Assembly: GCA_936432065.2 (NCBI GenBank)
Contig: OW386289.2
Location: 38,953,538-39,017,537 of the forward strand
DNA length: 64,000 nucleotides
From: Rutpela maculata
Lineage: Eukaryota > Arthropoda > Insecta > Coleoptera > Cerambycidae
Direction: 5' to 3'
The position numbers and the translations under genes are program-made. Below, one piece after another: positions 1 through 9,506 of the stretch. How positions within the stretch are numbered: the stretch's first letter is position 1; every line of letters begins with the position of its first letter. The notes beneath the pieces were generated by a model. It saw only the letters and a program-made list of their open reading frames with translations. It ran no database searches and was not told where the DNA came from.

Positions 1-182
1 ATCCAAAGCCAAGGCTGTGCGGAAGGGGGTTACACATTTGGAAAAACGCAGACATACATCCACACCCACCGGTGTTCTCAATACCGGGACTGGAGGTCGA
101 ACCCAGAGCTCGGTAGACACTAGAGTCGATCAGCATATTCACCACTCAATACGCCTTAACCGATTGAGCTACCGCGCCGGTT
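1..182 (-). repeat. tRNA-derived SINE, cut by the window edge
   Basis: Read on the minus strand this begins as a tRNA-like head. An A-box-like TAGCTCAATCGGTTAAGG lies at about 155-172 and a B-box-like GGGTTCGACCTCC at 92-104, followed by a non-tRNA body. The A-to-B spacing is longer than in a normal tRNA and no cloverleaf is evident, so this is a SINE driven by an internal pol III promoter and not a tRNA gene. A second, internally deleted copy lies at 33906-34001. The 3' end lies beyond position 1. Confidence 0.8.
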
Positions 183-383
183 GAAAAAATAACAACATTA
201 AAAAAAATTCAAATGTTCTTGAACGATAGAATTACGTATGCCATTTTTACTGGTTATAGATTGAATATAGTGGTATTTTCATTGGTATACATAGCGCTGA
301 ATCTGCATATGCTGAAAATGATGAAGATAAAGATAATGATAGTCGGAGAGCAGCCAATCTGTAGGAAGCATTTTAAAAGTAGT

Positions 384-2765
384 CTATACAACTCGCGAAC
401 ACCCACCTAAAAAACAGATGATATTATGTAAAATGACCTTCTGGATTTTATTTTTGAGTTCGCCCGTTAATTTGAGATTGCCAAATCGGTCAATTCGCAA
501 ATTTTTTGAAAAATTTTAAAATTGTGATAATTTTTGTTTTGCACATAACACATCATATCTTTTTTATTTTATTTCCGATTTAGACCAATATTTTACACAT
601 TATCTTTCCAATATTCCTGGACAGGCTGGCGGTAAAGAATATAGTGTAACTAATAATATAGTGCCTAAAAAAAATGTAGTTACCCTCTATTGTCGCGGTT
701 TTTTAAAATTTGCATTGAAAAATGCCCGATCGAGGTAACTTTTTTATTTTTAAAGAGAGAGTTATAGTATAAACGAGAAAAATTATCCATATACTTTAAA
801 CAAACTTTTTTATAAAGAGATTTTTTTGAAATTTGGCTCATGTAACGAGATGACGCTGTTGAATGCCGCCGCGCAACTCGTCCGCATTAATTTAAAGCAT
901 AACTTCTGTTAACGTCGCCCATCTGTGGTGTCGTTTAAGCGATCAAGTGAGTCTACGGATTATTTAGTTTCTATTTGCAATTAAATGTTATAAAATTATG
1001 TAGATAATCTCGAAACATACACATTAAAAAATATATTTTCACTAATTATAACAGCAAGTGGGTACTAAAGATTACATTTTCCTTCGCATAAACAACTTAT
1101 GTTACATTGCACGTTTGCTTTGCTACACTTGCAGCTTGTAGTACAGTTATATAATTTACATTTACAAAATGGAGTTAACTCAATAAAATTGGGTTTTGGG
1201 CTTTTTGAAATCATCTTTGGAAATAAGATTTCCTCCTTTAGGTACCATCCAAAATCTAAAACATTTGGAATTCTGGACTTAATTTGGTAGGCTGTCTTGT
1301 AAATAGCAATTTCTGATTTTCTTTTATAAGCAGTTCGGGTATACGATCTTCTGCATTGTGCATGGTAAACTGGATTTAGTGATAAAAATAAATTTTTCTA
1401 TTCTAAATATTGTTTTAGAGCCACAGAAATGTCATCGGATTTTGCATTTGATCGGTACATTTCTAAAACCGTAAATATCGCTCGCAGACAAACAATTTTC
1501 GTACCATTGTGTTAGTGAACGAATTCTGAACAACTTTCAAAATGTCCGTCTGTCCGTCCGTCACGTTTCTTGTAAGCACGATAACTGAAGAAAGAAAATT
1601 TCGATTGTACTGAAATTTGGACAGTAAATTAGTGTTAGTTAGAGGAAGAACCCTATTTTTAATTTTTATGTTTTTGTAATTGAATAGATATCTGGTGAAA
1701 TGATATTTCATTTTAATATCTAAATATTTATATATTTTACAAATATACATTTCATAATGTAATATACAACCGTGGAAATATGATTTTAGCTCGTGACTTA
1801 TAATGTAAAAATTTACATTCTTTTACGTGTAAGGTGGTGGTGTAGTTCTTTTGACTCGGAATCGAAACTCAAATAGGGTTTGGTATAGTTTTTTACCAAG
1901 TCTTTTACCAACTAAGATCGTACTATAAAATTAAAAATTTCTAAAAGTAGCATTATTTACAAAAAACTGCGAAAAGTATCCTATTGAATGTATAACAATT
2001 ATATAAAAATCCAGTGAACAGGCGAAGAGTACGTTTTTAGCTTGTTTCCTATCCGAGTAATTATAATTTATTATGCCAAACTATGTGTTTATAACGCACT
2101 AAATATAAGGACTGAGACAAAAAGCACTTTCAACTTAACATAAATGGATACTGGAAAATAATAATCACCCGGCACGTGTCTGCGTTTAGCTCTAGATGCG
2201 ATTGCGGCCGACTTATGTAGCGCGCATTCGTTCGGACGCTGAAACAATCAATGAATATTTCGATAAGGGAGCAAAATTTCAAAAAAAACTTCTTATAAAA
2301 GATTTTATTTAGTTCATTCGGAACATTTTCTTCGTTTATAGTAGGCACCTAACTTTAAAAATAAAAAAGATACCTCGATCGGACATTTTACTCTGCAAAT
2401 TTTAAAGATTTTGCGTCAAAGAAAAGTTGTTATTTTTTTTTGCCAACTAATTATTTTTTAGGTAAAGTTTTTTACTTTCAACATATCAAAGAATAGTTAG
2501 AGAATATTATGTAAAAAAATTTAAAAATTTTGAAGTAAAATAAAAAATATATGACGTGTTATATGAAAAACAAAAAATAACACATAATTTTTATTTTTTT
2601 TAGAAATTTGCCAATTTGGTCATTTTGGCAATCTCAAATCAATGGGCGAATTCAAAAATCAAGTTCAGCAGGTTATTTTACATCAGATTACCTATTTTTT
2701 AGGTGGGTGTTCGCGAGTTGTATGGAGGGTGTCGAATTCAGAGGGTCTGGTCTTCCACTATGAGG
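384..2765. mobile_element. Long inverted-repeat (foldback) element
   Basis: The left arm (about 384-880) and right arm (about 2215-2760) are diverged inverted copies. Examples are the CTCGCGAACACCCACC block near 395 against GGTGGGTGTTCGCGAG near 2702, and CCCGATCGAGGTAAC near 725 against TACCTCGATCGGAC near 2370. The interior (880-2215) has no credible ORF and holds a separate dispersed repeat (1444-1665). A single related arm recurs at 35100-35535. Its match extends past the left boundary given here, so the left end is probably eroded. No transposase is visible, so this is a non-autonomous or decayed DNA element. Confidence 0.7.
1444..1665 (-). repeat. Dispersed repeat with CGTC-rich core
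   Basis: The segment contains a GTCCGTCTGTCCGTCCGTCACG core plus flanks (ATTTCTAAAACCGTAAATAT, GTTAGTGAACGAATTCTGAA) that recur in opposite orientation at about 40990-41210. It is non-coding. The short-period Cys/Gly-like tract makes the spurious ORFs here uninformative. Confidence 0.65.
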
Positions 2766-2862
2766 ATGATGAGGATAATGATGGCGATGAGGATGACGAC
2801 GACGTTGATGATGATGGAGACGGAGACAAGGATGACGACGAGCCAGACGTTAGTCGTCAACG
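2766..2862 (+). repeat. GAT/GAC-rich simple repeat
   Basis: This is an imperfect GAT/GAC/GAG trinucleotide tract directly beside the right foldback arm. It produces an apparently acidic Asp/Glu-rich reading frame. There is no start context, splice context or second non-repetitive domain, so I treat the frame as spurious. Confidence 0.7.
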
Positions 2863-3330
2863 CGAGGATTACTTATAAATTCAAAAAACGCGCCAAAATA
2901 AGAATTTTTGTATTTTTGCATTTTGAATAATAAAAAGATTCATTCCCCAAATTGAAAATAAATTCTTCAAATTGTCAAATCCTTGAATTGCCAGAAAAAG
3001 TAAACAGTGAAAGTCAAATAATTAAATTTAATAAATTCAATACAAGTTAAACAGGATTTTTAACACTTTTCATATAAGCAAAAACTTCATAAAATTCGAT
3101 TTTAGGTCATTCTTGTCATTTTGATGACGAAGTAAGTAATGAAGTTTAGACTTGTTTGTTCGTAATGAACACTATGCCTCTATGCAATTTCGTCAGTAAT
3201 TTAAGATATTAGCAATTAAGTTTGAATGCACTACATCTGATTAGCATGCCAAAGAAAATACTACTAAATTAGCACCGAACCTATTACCTGTAAAAATGAA
3301 TACGCGAATCTATCATTCAACAATATTTGA
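2863..3330. other. No gene seen
   Basis: AT-rich intronic sequence. I see no ORF, repeat arm or RNA gene here. Confidence 0.5.
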
Positions 3331-4880
3331 ATTTTTTTTGTGATGTTATTGTTTTATATAGTCTTGTACATGCTATAATCGTCTGTCAATTGTCGAATCG
3401 TTATTTTTACTTCCACGTCTAGTGGAAGTATAGTAACGACAAAAAAATTTTTAAAAATTTTTATTGTCCAAATAGGCTTAAAATGTCATGAAACGTCGAG
3501 ATTTTAAGTTTGAGCGAAAAAAATATCTGTCTGTCGGTCTGTCTATCGGTCTGTCTGTCTGTAACTTTTTTTTTGTGCGCACGTTTACTCTGGAACCGTT
3601 TAAGATATTGACTTGAAATTTTTGGTACACATATGTACTTTAACGAGATCTAGAACTAGATTATATTTTCATCTTGTTCCGTCGAAGGGATGGGGGGTAA
3701 ATTGGGGTAAATTTGGGGTAAATAGGCCAATCAAGCAGGTAAGAGTCCATAAAATTGGTATTTAGTATATACAGAGAAGCTAAGGTCTCAAAAAAATGTT
3801 TGGCATTAGCCACCCCCGAGGCCACCCCCATTACCACCCCGAGCCCCTTATTAAAGGGGACGAAAAAAATTGTGATTTAGTGTATGTACAGGAACCAGAA
3901 ACCTCAAAATATTTTTTTACTTCATCCACCCCCCACTATCACCATTCTATCACCACCTCCCACCCCACTACCGATGTGGGGTATCGTTTTATGGGTTTTT
4001 GGGGTAGAGGGTTTCAAATATTATATTATTAAAGTTCCATAAACAATTATTTTCACAAACAAAGTTTTTTGTGAGTGACTTGGATAGAGAATCTGGATGT
4101 GGAAATAGTGATTCCTTGGGCAGCGGTTTTTGATCATAAATTTCATGAAAACGAATGGCAGACGGTAACTAATTTTTCGACAACATTTGAATTCCTTTGT
4201 AATGTTGTTATTATTGTAGATAATCTTGTGCATGCTGAAATTGTCTGCAAATTGTCAAATCACTATTTTCATGAAAAAACTAATGGCAGACGCTAACTAA
4301 TCGTTCAAAGCGTTGTCAAAATTTTTCTACTTTCGAACTTTTTTATAATGTTCTGCAAGTCCAAAATGCCTGCCAATGATTATATCAACACTTGGTCGCA
4401 TAAACTGCATAACAAATTCGGTCGCAACCCCGAACTTGTCATTACATAGTATGTACAAAGTAATACAGTTTCTAAAGATCACCGCAAACGCATGTGCATA
4501 TCGTAATCGTCTGCAAAGTAGTTTTTGATAATTTCGATATCATTAATGATAGTTCAGTTAAATGACAGGCGTGAACTCATTGTTCTCAAATGTCCATTTT
4601 TCTTGTAAGTTAAGTTAATTTTTGTTGGCCCTTCTGCGCGCGGAAATCGTCTACAGATTAGCTTTCGCTGGATTGCTTTTGTTCAAAGTTTCACAAAAAC
4701 CACTTTGCAGACGCTAACTGATCATTCAAAACGGTAGTTTTCAATTACAAATAAACAATTAATTTGCAATGTCGCTGCAGTCGAAGAAATGTTCTATATA
4801 CGCTTATAATTCGTCAAATTCCTATAATAATTTAGCCTTAAATTGGCAGACGCTAACTAATCGTTCGCAGGGATCCTAAT
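3330..4880 (+). repeat. Degenerate ~135-bp tandem array
   Basis: Related monomers carry the motif GCAGACGCTAACTAATCGTTC or variants near 4150, 4285, 4706 and 4848, and CAATTGTCGAATCG / CAAATTGTCAAATCAC near 3389 and 4244. After removing the inserted repeat at 3411-4131, adjacent monomers at the left end are about 135 bp apart. It looks like a decayed minisatellite. Confidence 0.6.
3411..4131 (+). repeat. ~720-bp (CTGT)n-bearing dispersed repeat, copy A
   Basis: It starts with ACTTCCACGTCTAGTGGAAG and has an internal CTGT/CGGT tetranucleotide tract. C/T-rich blocks of GGGGTAAATT and CACCCC type follow, and it ends in TTGGGCAGCGGTTTTT. A CTGGATGTGGAAAT near 4094 is the inverted counterpart of the start, giving ~14-bp inverted repeats, but about 25 bp beyond it are also conserved in other copies. 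Siblings are at 36858-37553 (+), 39331-40063 (-) and 40166-40893 (-), with a decayed one at 10361-10600 (-). It is non-coding. Confidence 0.8.
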
Positions 4881-5872
4881 CGTTCGCACTACCTCCCGGT
4901 CTATTAGGTAAGTAGAAAAAGAAGCAAACATTCTAAATTCACCTCTCGTCCTCCCCCTCGTTTCCCTCACCCTCCACCACCTATAAGAATCGTGTAAATT
5001 ACAATATCTAATATACAGTTATTTATATTTAAAAAAAAACAAAATTCCTCGTTAAATTGCTATTATCGGGTTATAATGTGATTACTTCTGAATAGTCTTA
5101 CGCCCATCCACATCCCAACCAATTAATGATTTTATCTTTTTAGAGTTTCTATTGGTTTTAATTGCCTAATCACCCAGTTTGATGTTTTTTTATCATAATA
5201 AGATAACTTAATCAATTCAGATGAATATTTCTCACCTTGGAGCTGGGATATACGGTGTGCATATCACTATCTAGAAAATATTACTTGTTTTTTATATTAA
5301 AAAATTCTTTAATTTATTTAAATGACTTTTGGTTGAGAAAATGAGAATCTTCACCTTATGGCACCTAAATAAGGGTTGTTTTTTAATGTATTCCCGAGAT
5401 GTTTCGCCAAAATTAGTAACAAAATAGATGGCTTCCACACTTTATCACGGATGGGTCAAAAAAGACCTTTTTTGACAGTATTCTTTATGTGTACATTATT
5501 AACTGGACACCACATTATTTGTGATCAAACAAAAGTACTGTATAGTTGTTTAATGAATTTATCTTTTTAAAATATGCCGAGTTTCTTATGATAAAACTTA
5601 GAGTTTTTTTAACGGCACTGAATTTTTTTATCAAACATTCCATCCAAGTCATAAAAGTGCCAGGACTGAAAAGTGCATGATTGTTCAAATTGCAATTGAA
5701 TTGAATAACATTTTGTTTTATCGTAAATGTCATGGCGTTAACATTTTCTTTCATATACAGGTAATTTGTTTATCATACACCATGTATTATGTTCAATCAT
5801 TTGATTATGAAGGTCAGTCAAAAGTAAGATCTTATGCTATGTGGTTTACAAACACGTTTTAAAAATGTGGAG
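4881..5872. other. No gene seen
   Basis: AT-rich sequence. A purine-rich stretch near 4932-4970 is flanked by GT/AG-like signals, but the frame it would give is implausible. No repeat arm is recognised. Confidence 0.45.
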
Positions 5873-6460
5873 CTACGTTTGAACCTTGGAGAATCTGAAC
5901 TTAAATGGATTTAGCACCATGGTGCATATCATTAAATTGGTAACTGTTGAACGACCTCGGAGAGGTTCGTGTTTAGCTAATGATATTTGATGTCTTACAT
6001 GGCTAGAAATAAAATGATGAGAGAGAATTTCAAATACTTTACTAATATTATTTATTAGCACTATCCGATGATAGTTAGAAATTTTGGATCGGTTGCTCTT
6101 CTTAAAAACTGGAATTATTTTGTACAATTTCCACTGCATTGAAATTTTAGAGGACTTTGGTGATGAGTTAAATAATATAATAAGAAGTCTAGCGAAAATA
6201 GTAACACTGTCACGTAGAATACGGGGTGGTTAACAACAGGCCCTGAGATTAATTTAGATTTAATTTTATTTAAAGCAGTCAGTACTTCCCCTTCCGTGAA
6301 ATAGAGTTTATTTAAATGTGAGCTACTTCCAACAAATTTTTTAAAGTTATGCGTGATATTTTCGGACTCAGAAAAAGATTGCTGAAGAAAGTTAGAAAAG
6401 GAATTAGTAATTAATTGAGGATCAGTTAGATATTCTTATTGTAATTTATAAAATTTGGTA
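5873..6460 (-). pseudogene. Non-LTR retrotransposon RT fragment (Jockey/CR1-type)
   Basis: The minus-strand frame at 5873-6139 carries the N-terminal reverse transcriptase signature of non-LTR elements: a PVFKK..RSKISNY block, then LINNISKVFE and a degraded G(F)L.GRST segment. Upstream, 6140-6460 reads in pieces as the preceding linker and RT0 region, with a recognisable EGEVLTALNKIKSKL-like patch. It has no catalytic YADD and several stops and frameshifts. The EN-RT linker remnant at 8818-9150, on the same strand and colinear, is probably the same insertion split by 6487-8817. Confidence 0.75.
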
Positions 6461-7069
6461 GGTCAGACGAGCCCTTATAATTTATAAATTGCCAAAATGA
6501 TGGATCACCCACAAGATATTGACCTGCTAATCCTTCTTATTGCTCTTTCTCCCTCCAACAGAGACATTAAATTTTTAACATAAAAACAAGGTAATACCAG
6601 CAAAAGGATTTACAGTTCCCAAGATTTACAAATCTCAACATTAAAAAAAAATGCAAAGAAACAATATTATTTGCACACGCCATTAGCGGTTGTGACACAA
6701 CCTCAGCGTTTTTTTCCAAAGGGAAGGTCAATGCAATCGATGTGCTTAATAAAAGAGATGACTTACAAGACATCGTGCAAACTTTTAATAATGAAAAAGC
6801 TAGTCATGAAGAAATTGCAGACGTAGGAGAGCGATTTGTTCTAGCTTTATACAACTCTTCCTCCGCAGAAAAAAATCTAGATGTATACAGATTCATGTCT
6901 TTTAACAAACTTGTTAGTAAAGCGAACAATACTGTAATGTTATCAAAAGTACCACCAATTTCTGCTGGGCAACACTCATATAGCGTTTTTTTACCAAATT
7001 CAAACCTGAAAAAAAACGTTACGCTAGAAGCTACTGATTGAGGATGGAAGAAAGTCGGCGGTATATTGA

Positions 7070-7260
7070 TATAGCAATAATGCTATAATAAAATAAGTTT
7101 AATGTAATATACGTATATTCGAATTATTAAATACATCTTTTTAAATATTTGATTTTTGTGTATCTAAAGTATATTATTATTTTTGTTATCGATTGTTTCT
7201 TCTTTTGTTTTTTCTCGACTCCATAGAAACTTCTCGTTTACGAGTGAATGAGTTGCTATA
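7070..7260 (-). repeat. TRIM LTR (3' LTR in element orientation)
   Basis: Direct repeat of 7868-8059 with few differences. An extra TATA lies between its inner end and the polypurine tract, which could be a short TA expansion. Confidence 0.85.
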
Positions 7261-7867
7261 TATACCCCCTCGGATGTAAATTTTTAAAATAAAAACAATG
7301 TACGTTAACGCACTCACCAGCAAATGACTACTTGTAATGTTCAACTTCAATTGGGAGTAGGAAAGGACTATAAATTAGAGGAACATCAATTCAAAATTTA
7401 TCGGTAAATTTTCTGTGTATCCTTCTCTTCGTTAAAAGATAAGCATCATCTGGATTCAATTTATAGTGGTATGTAGTATATGGAATCTCTTCTTGAAGTC
7501 GTTGATAAAAGTGGTTCTAAATCAGGAATGTGGATGTGTGCCAAATTATATCAACAATTTAATAAAATGTTGGTGTTTATATAATAAAAGTTTTAAGCAT
7601 TTCTTTTGCTTTTAAACTTCTTTTAATAGGTTTGTTTAGTCCTTATATTCTCGAAGTTGGTTTATATCTTTATATTCTTGGAGTTGATTCATATTTTTAT
7701 ATTCTTGGAGTTGGTTTATATTTTATATTCTTAGAGATGGTCTTCGGGTAATTATGTCTGAATATTCTTCTAGCTTCGAGAGTAGAAATAATTTTGCTTT
7801 TTCTTTAATTAATTTGATTACATAGATCCCATCACGAAGGTTATGTGTATGTCGGGGTCACCAAATT

Positions 7868-8059
7868 TATAGCAATAATGCTATAATAAAATAAGTTTAA
7901 TGTAAATATACGTATATTCGAATTATTAAATACACCTTTTTAAATATTTGATTTTTGTGTATCTAAAGTATATTATTATTTTTGTTATCGGTTGTTTCTT
8001 CTTTTGTTTTTTCTCGACTCCATAGGAACTTCTCGTTTGCGAGTGAATGAGTCGCTATA
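7868..8059 (-). repeat. TRIM LTR (5' LTR in element orientation)
   Basis: Direct repeat of 7070-7260. On the minus strand it is followed after 4 bases by the putative primer-binding site. Confidence 0.85.
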
Positions 8060-8252
8060 ATTGACCCCAACTATGACAACAGAAGAACGAGCTCCCAAAT
8101 CTGGTTTAATACTAATTTCTTGTTCATGCAAGTTAGGGTGCGAAAACAGGTGCAGTTGCAGAAGAGCAGGCTTGCGTTGCTTCACAATGTGTTACCTTTG
8201 CCACGGACAAGCATGCATGAATATCGAATCTCTGAAAGACGACGAAGATTAA

Positions 8253-8817
8253 CTAACGTACAGTACGTATACAATATTCTCTCTTCTTTAAAAACTGCGA
8301 TATTTTTTATGGGTGAGAAGGTGGAAGCAATACATTTATTATATTTTTAAGAGGAGTTTAATAGCTACTATTTTAGCGTTAAGCATTGAACTTTAAAGTA
8401 GATTATAGTAAAGTTTACAATTTATTGTGTTAACTGGAACCAACCCTTAATGTGTGCGCCTTATTTCCCACGGTACTATTAATTAGGAATTGTAGAGACG
8501 TTTTTGATGCAGGAACAATTTTGTATATAGGTATTTTTATCAAAAAGTGCACCGTTCCCGATATAATCTAGAAAACCTCAAAATGGGGGCGGAAGCGGCC
8601 TCCTAGGGGATGAAGCACACTATTTAGGGGTGGAAACTTTTCGGTTTACTAATTCTTATGCTATCCTTAACATTCCTACCAATTTTCAAAACTTTATGAA
8701 TTTTGTCCGATGTAAATCGTTATATCACTGGACTAAATATGATTCCAATGTCTTTTATCTTTTTCAGCTTTCACTTTTTACCATAACCTTCTAAATATTT
8801 TCGGATCAGTTACATCA
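8253..8817. other. No gene seen
   Basis: AT-rich sequence with a short G-rich patch (GGGGGCGGAAGC near 8584) typical of decayed insect repeats. It probably belongs to the insertion that split the non-LTR remnant, but I found no matching inverted arm around 6460. Confidence 0.4.
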
Positions 8818-9150
8818 CCTGTTTACTTATATTTACATAACGCTTTGTAATTTTCTTTGATAGATTTAATTAACGGATAATCAAACCAGGGTGAGATTGA
8901 GATACACTATTAGCAACCATTGAATTTAGTGTGGGAACCATGGTTTATTTAAAAATATCCAATCAGTTTCAGGTAATGTTTCACAAAGACCCAAGTCATC
9001 TTCCTTAAAGTTAAGTTTATAATTAGAATTAAATTTAGTTATAGATTTTTTTTTGACTTGTTATAATAATACTGAGCAACAGGACAGGACGATGGTTATC
9101 CTCTGTGATGATATTATGACCAACCTTTTCAATTTGGTAGACTTCTTTGG
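8818..9150 (-). pseudogene. Non-LTR element EN-RT linker remnant
   Basis: Minus strand around 8840-8900 reads SPWFDYPLIKSIKENYKALC, the conserved Trp-containing linker between endonuclease and RT of Jockey/CR1-type ORF2 proteins. The surrounding frame is broken by stops. Its orientation and order match the RT fragment at 5873-6460. Confidence 0.6.
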
Positions 9151-9319
9151 ACAAACATAGGTTTTACATTATTTTATTTAATCACGGTGAACAAAGTAAC
9201 AAGTAACTTTTAATTTCAATTTAATTTCAATATATTTCCACCGTGTTCAATCTAGTCGCGATAAACTACTAGAACTTTTGAAGCAAATATGAACCCAACT
9301 AATATTTAATTCTATTTAC

Positions 9320-9506
9320 CTCGAGTTGTGGTCACTCAAGTAACCCCTTTCTCGTTCTCTCTCTTTCTCTCGTTCTCTCAGTAATTCGTTTCTATCACTG
9401 TAGTAACCGTCTCTGTCTCTATCTAGTCGATCCCTCGAGGAAGTATTTAAACGGTGGGATAGAGGTAACGTGGAGGATTTATTCATGGAAGCACTAGATG
9501 ATGGCC
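9320..9506 (-). CDS. Host gene, exon 4 of those visible
   Basis: A 187-nt internal exon. On the minus strand the acceptor is TTATTTTATTTAG before GGCCAT and the donor is CTCGAG before GTAAAT. It enters with one base carried over (A+GG, Arg) and leaves with two bases (AG). It encodes a Ser-rich segment (PSSSASMNKSSTLPLSHR), then an Arg/Asp/Glu-rich stretch containing GYYSDRNELL and GYLSDHNS. It sits in a stretch free of transposon arms. The entry phase fits the exit phase of 29034-29090. The protein is not recognised; the composition suggests a disordered cytoplasmic or scaffold region. The next exon downstream is outside the window. Confidence 0.8.

Larger units (their letters stand above)
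7070..8059 (-). mobile_element. Miniature LTR retrotransposon (TRIM-like)
   Basis: Two ~191-bp direct repeats (7070-7260 and 7868-8059) flank a 607-bp interior without an ORF. Target duplication ATTGA is at 7065-7069 and 8060-8064. Read on the minus strand, the 5' LTR is followed by TGGTGACCCCGAC (7851-7863), which resembles the tRNA-Trp primer site used by several insect Ty3-type elements. The other LTR is preceded by a G-rich polypurine tract (7265-7273). Termini are TATAGC...GCTATA instead of TG...CA. It is non-autonomous and presumably mobilised by a gypsy relative. Confidence 0.85.
6487..8252 (+). pseudogene. Cys-tailed (PIN-like) multi-copy protein family, copy 1
   Basis: This reads as the C-terminal half of a large uncharacterised metazoan family, often multi-copy. 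In order: a QDIDLLILLIAL acidic strand (about 6506), a LFAHAISGCDTTSAF motif (about 6670), a VPPISAGQHS block (about 6950) corresponding to the family's LPPTSAA..H segment, a D-stop-GWKK remnant of the WGWK block (about 7036), and a Cys-rich tail CSCKLGCENRCSCRR (8120-8230). The tail frame is interrupted at 7065-8064 by a miniature LTR element with a 5-bp duplication; across that gap the frame is continuous. It is damaged by a stop at 7039, stops upstream and a frameshift near 6640. My view of a FEN1/PIN-like fold is an inference from the acidic motifs. An active-gene reading is unlikely. Confidence 0.75.

Noticed and set aside
1..182. A functional tRNA gene
   Set aside because: A/B boxes are present, but spacing and body do not allow a standard cloverleaf; a second truncated copy shows it is a SINE.
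2642..2878. Acidic Asp/Glu-rich small protein
   Set aside because: Arises from a GAT/GAC simple repeat beside a foldback arm; no conserved context.
4870..4970. Further host exon downstream of 9320
   Set aside because: Splice-like signals exist on both strands around a purine-rich patch, but the resulting frame (Trp/Arg-rich) is implausible and context is repetitive.
8061..8350. Two overlapping small genes at the Cys-rich region
   Set aside because: Only the Cys-rich frame matches the family; the other is an overlapping shadow.
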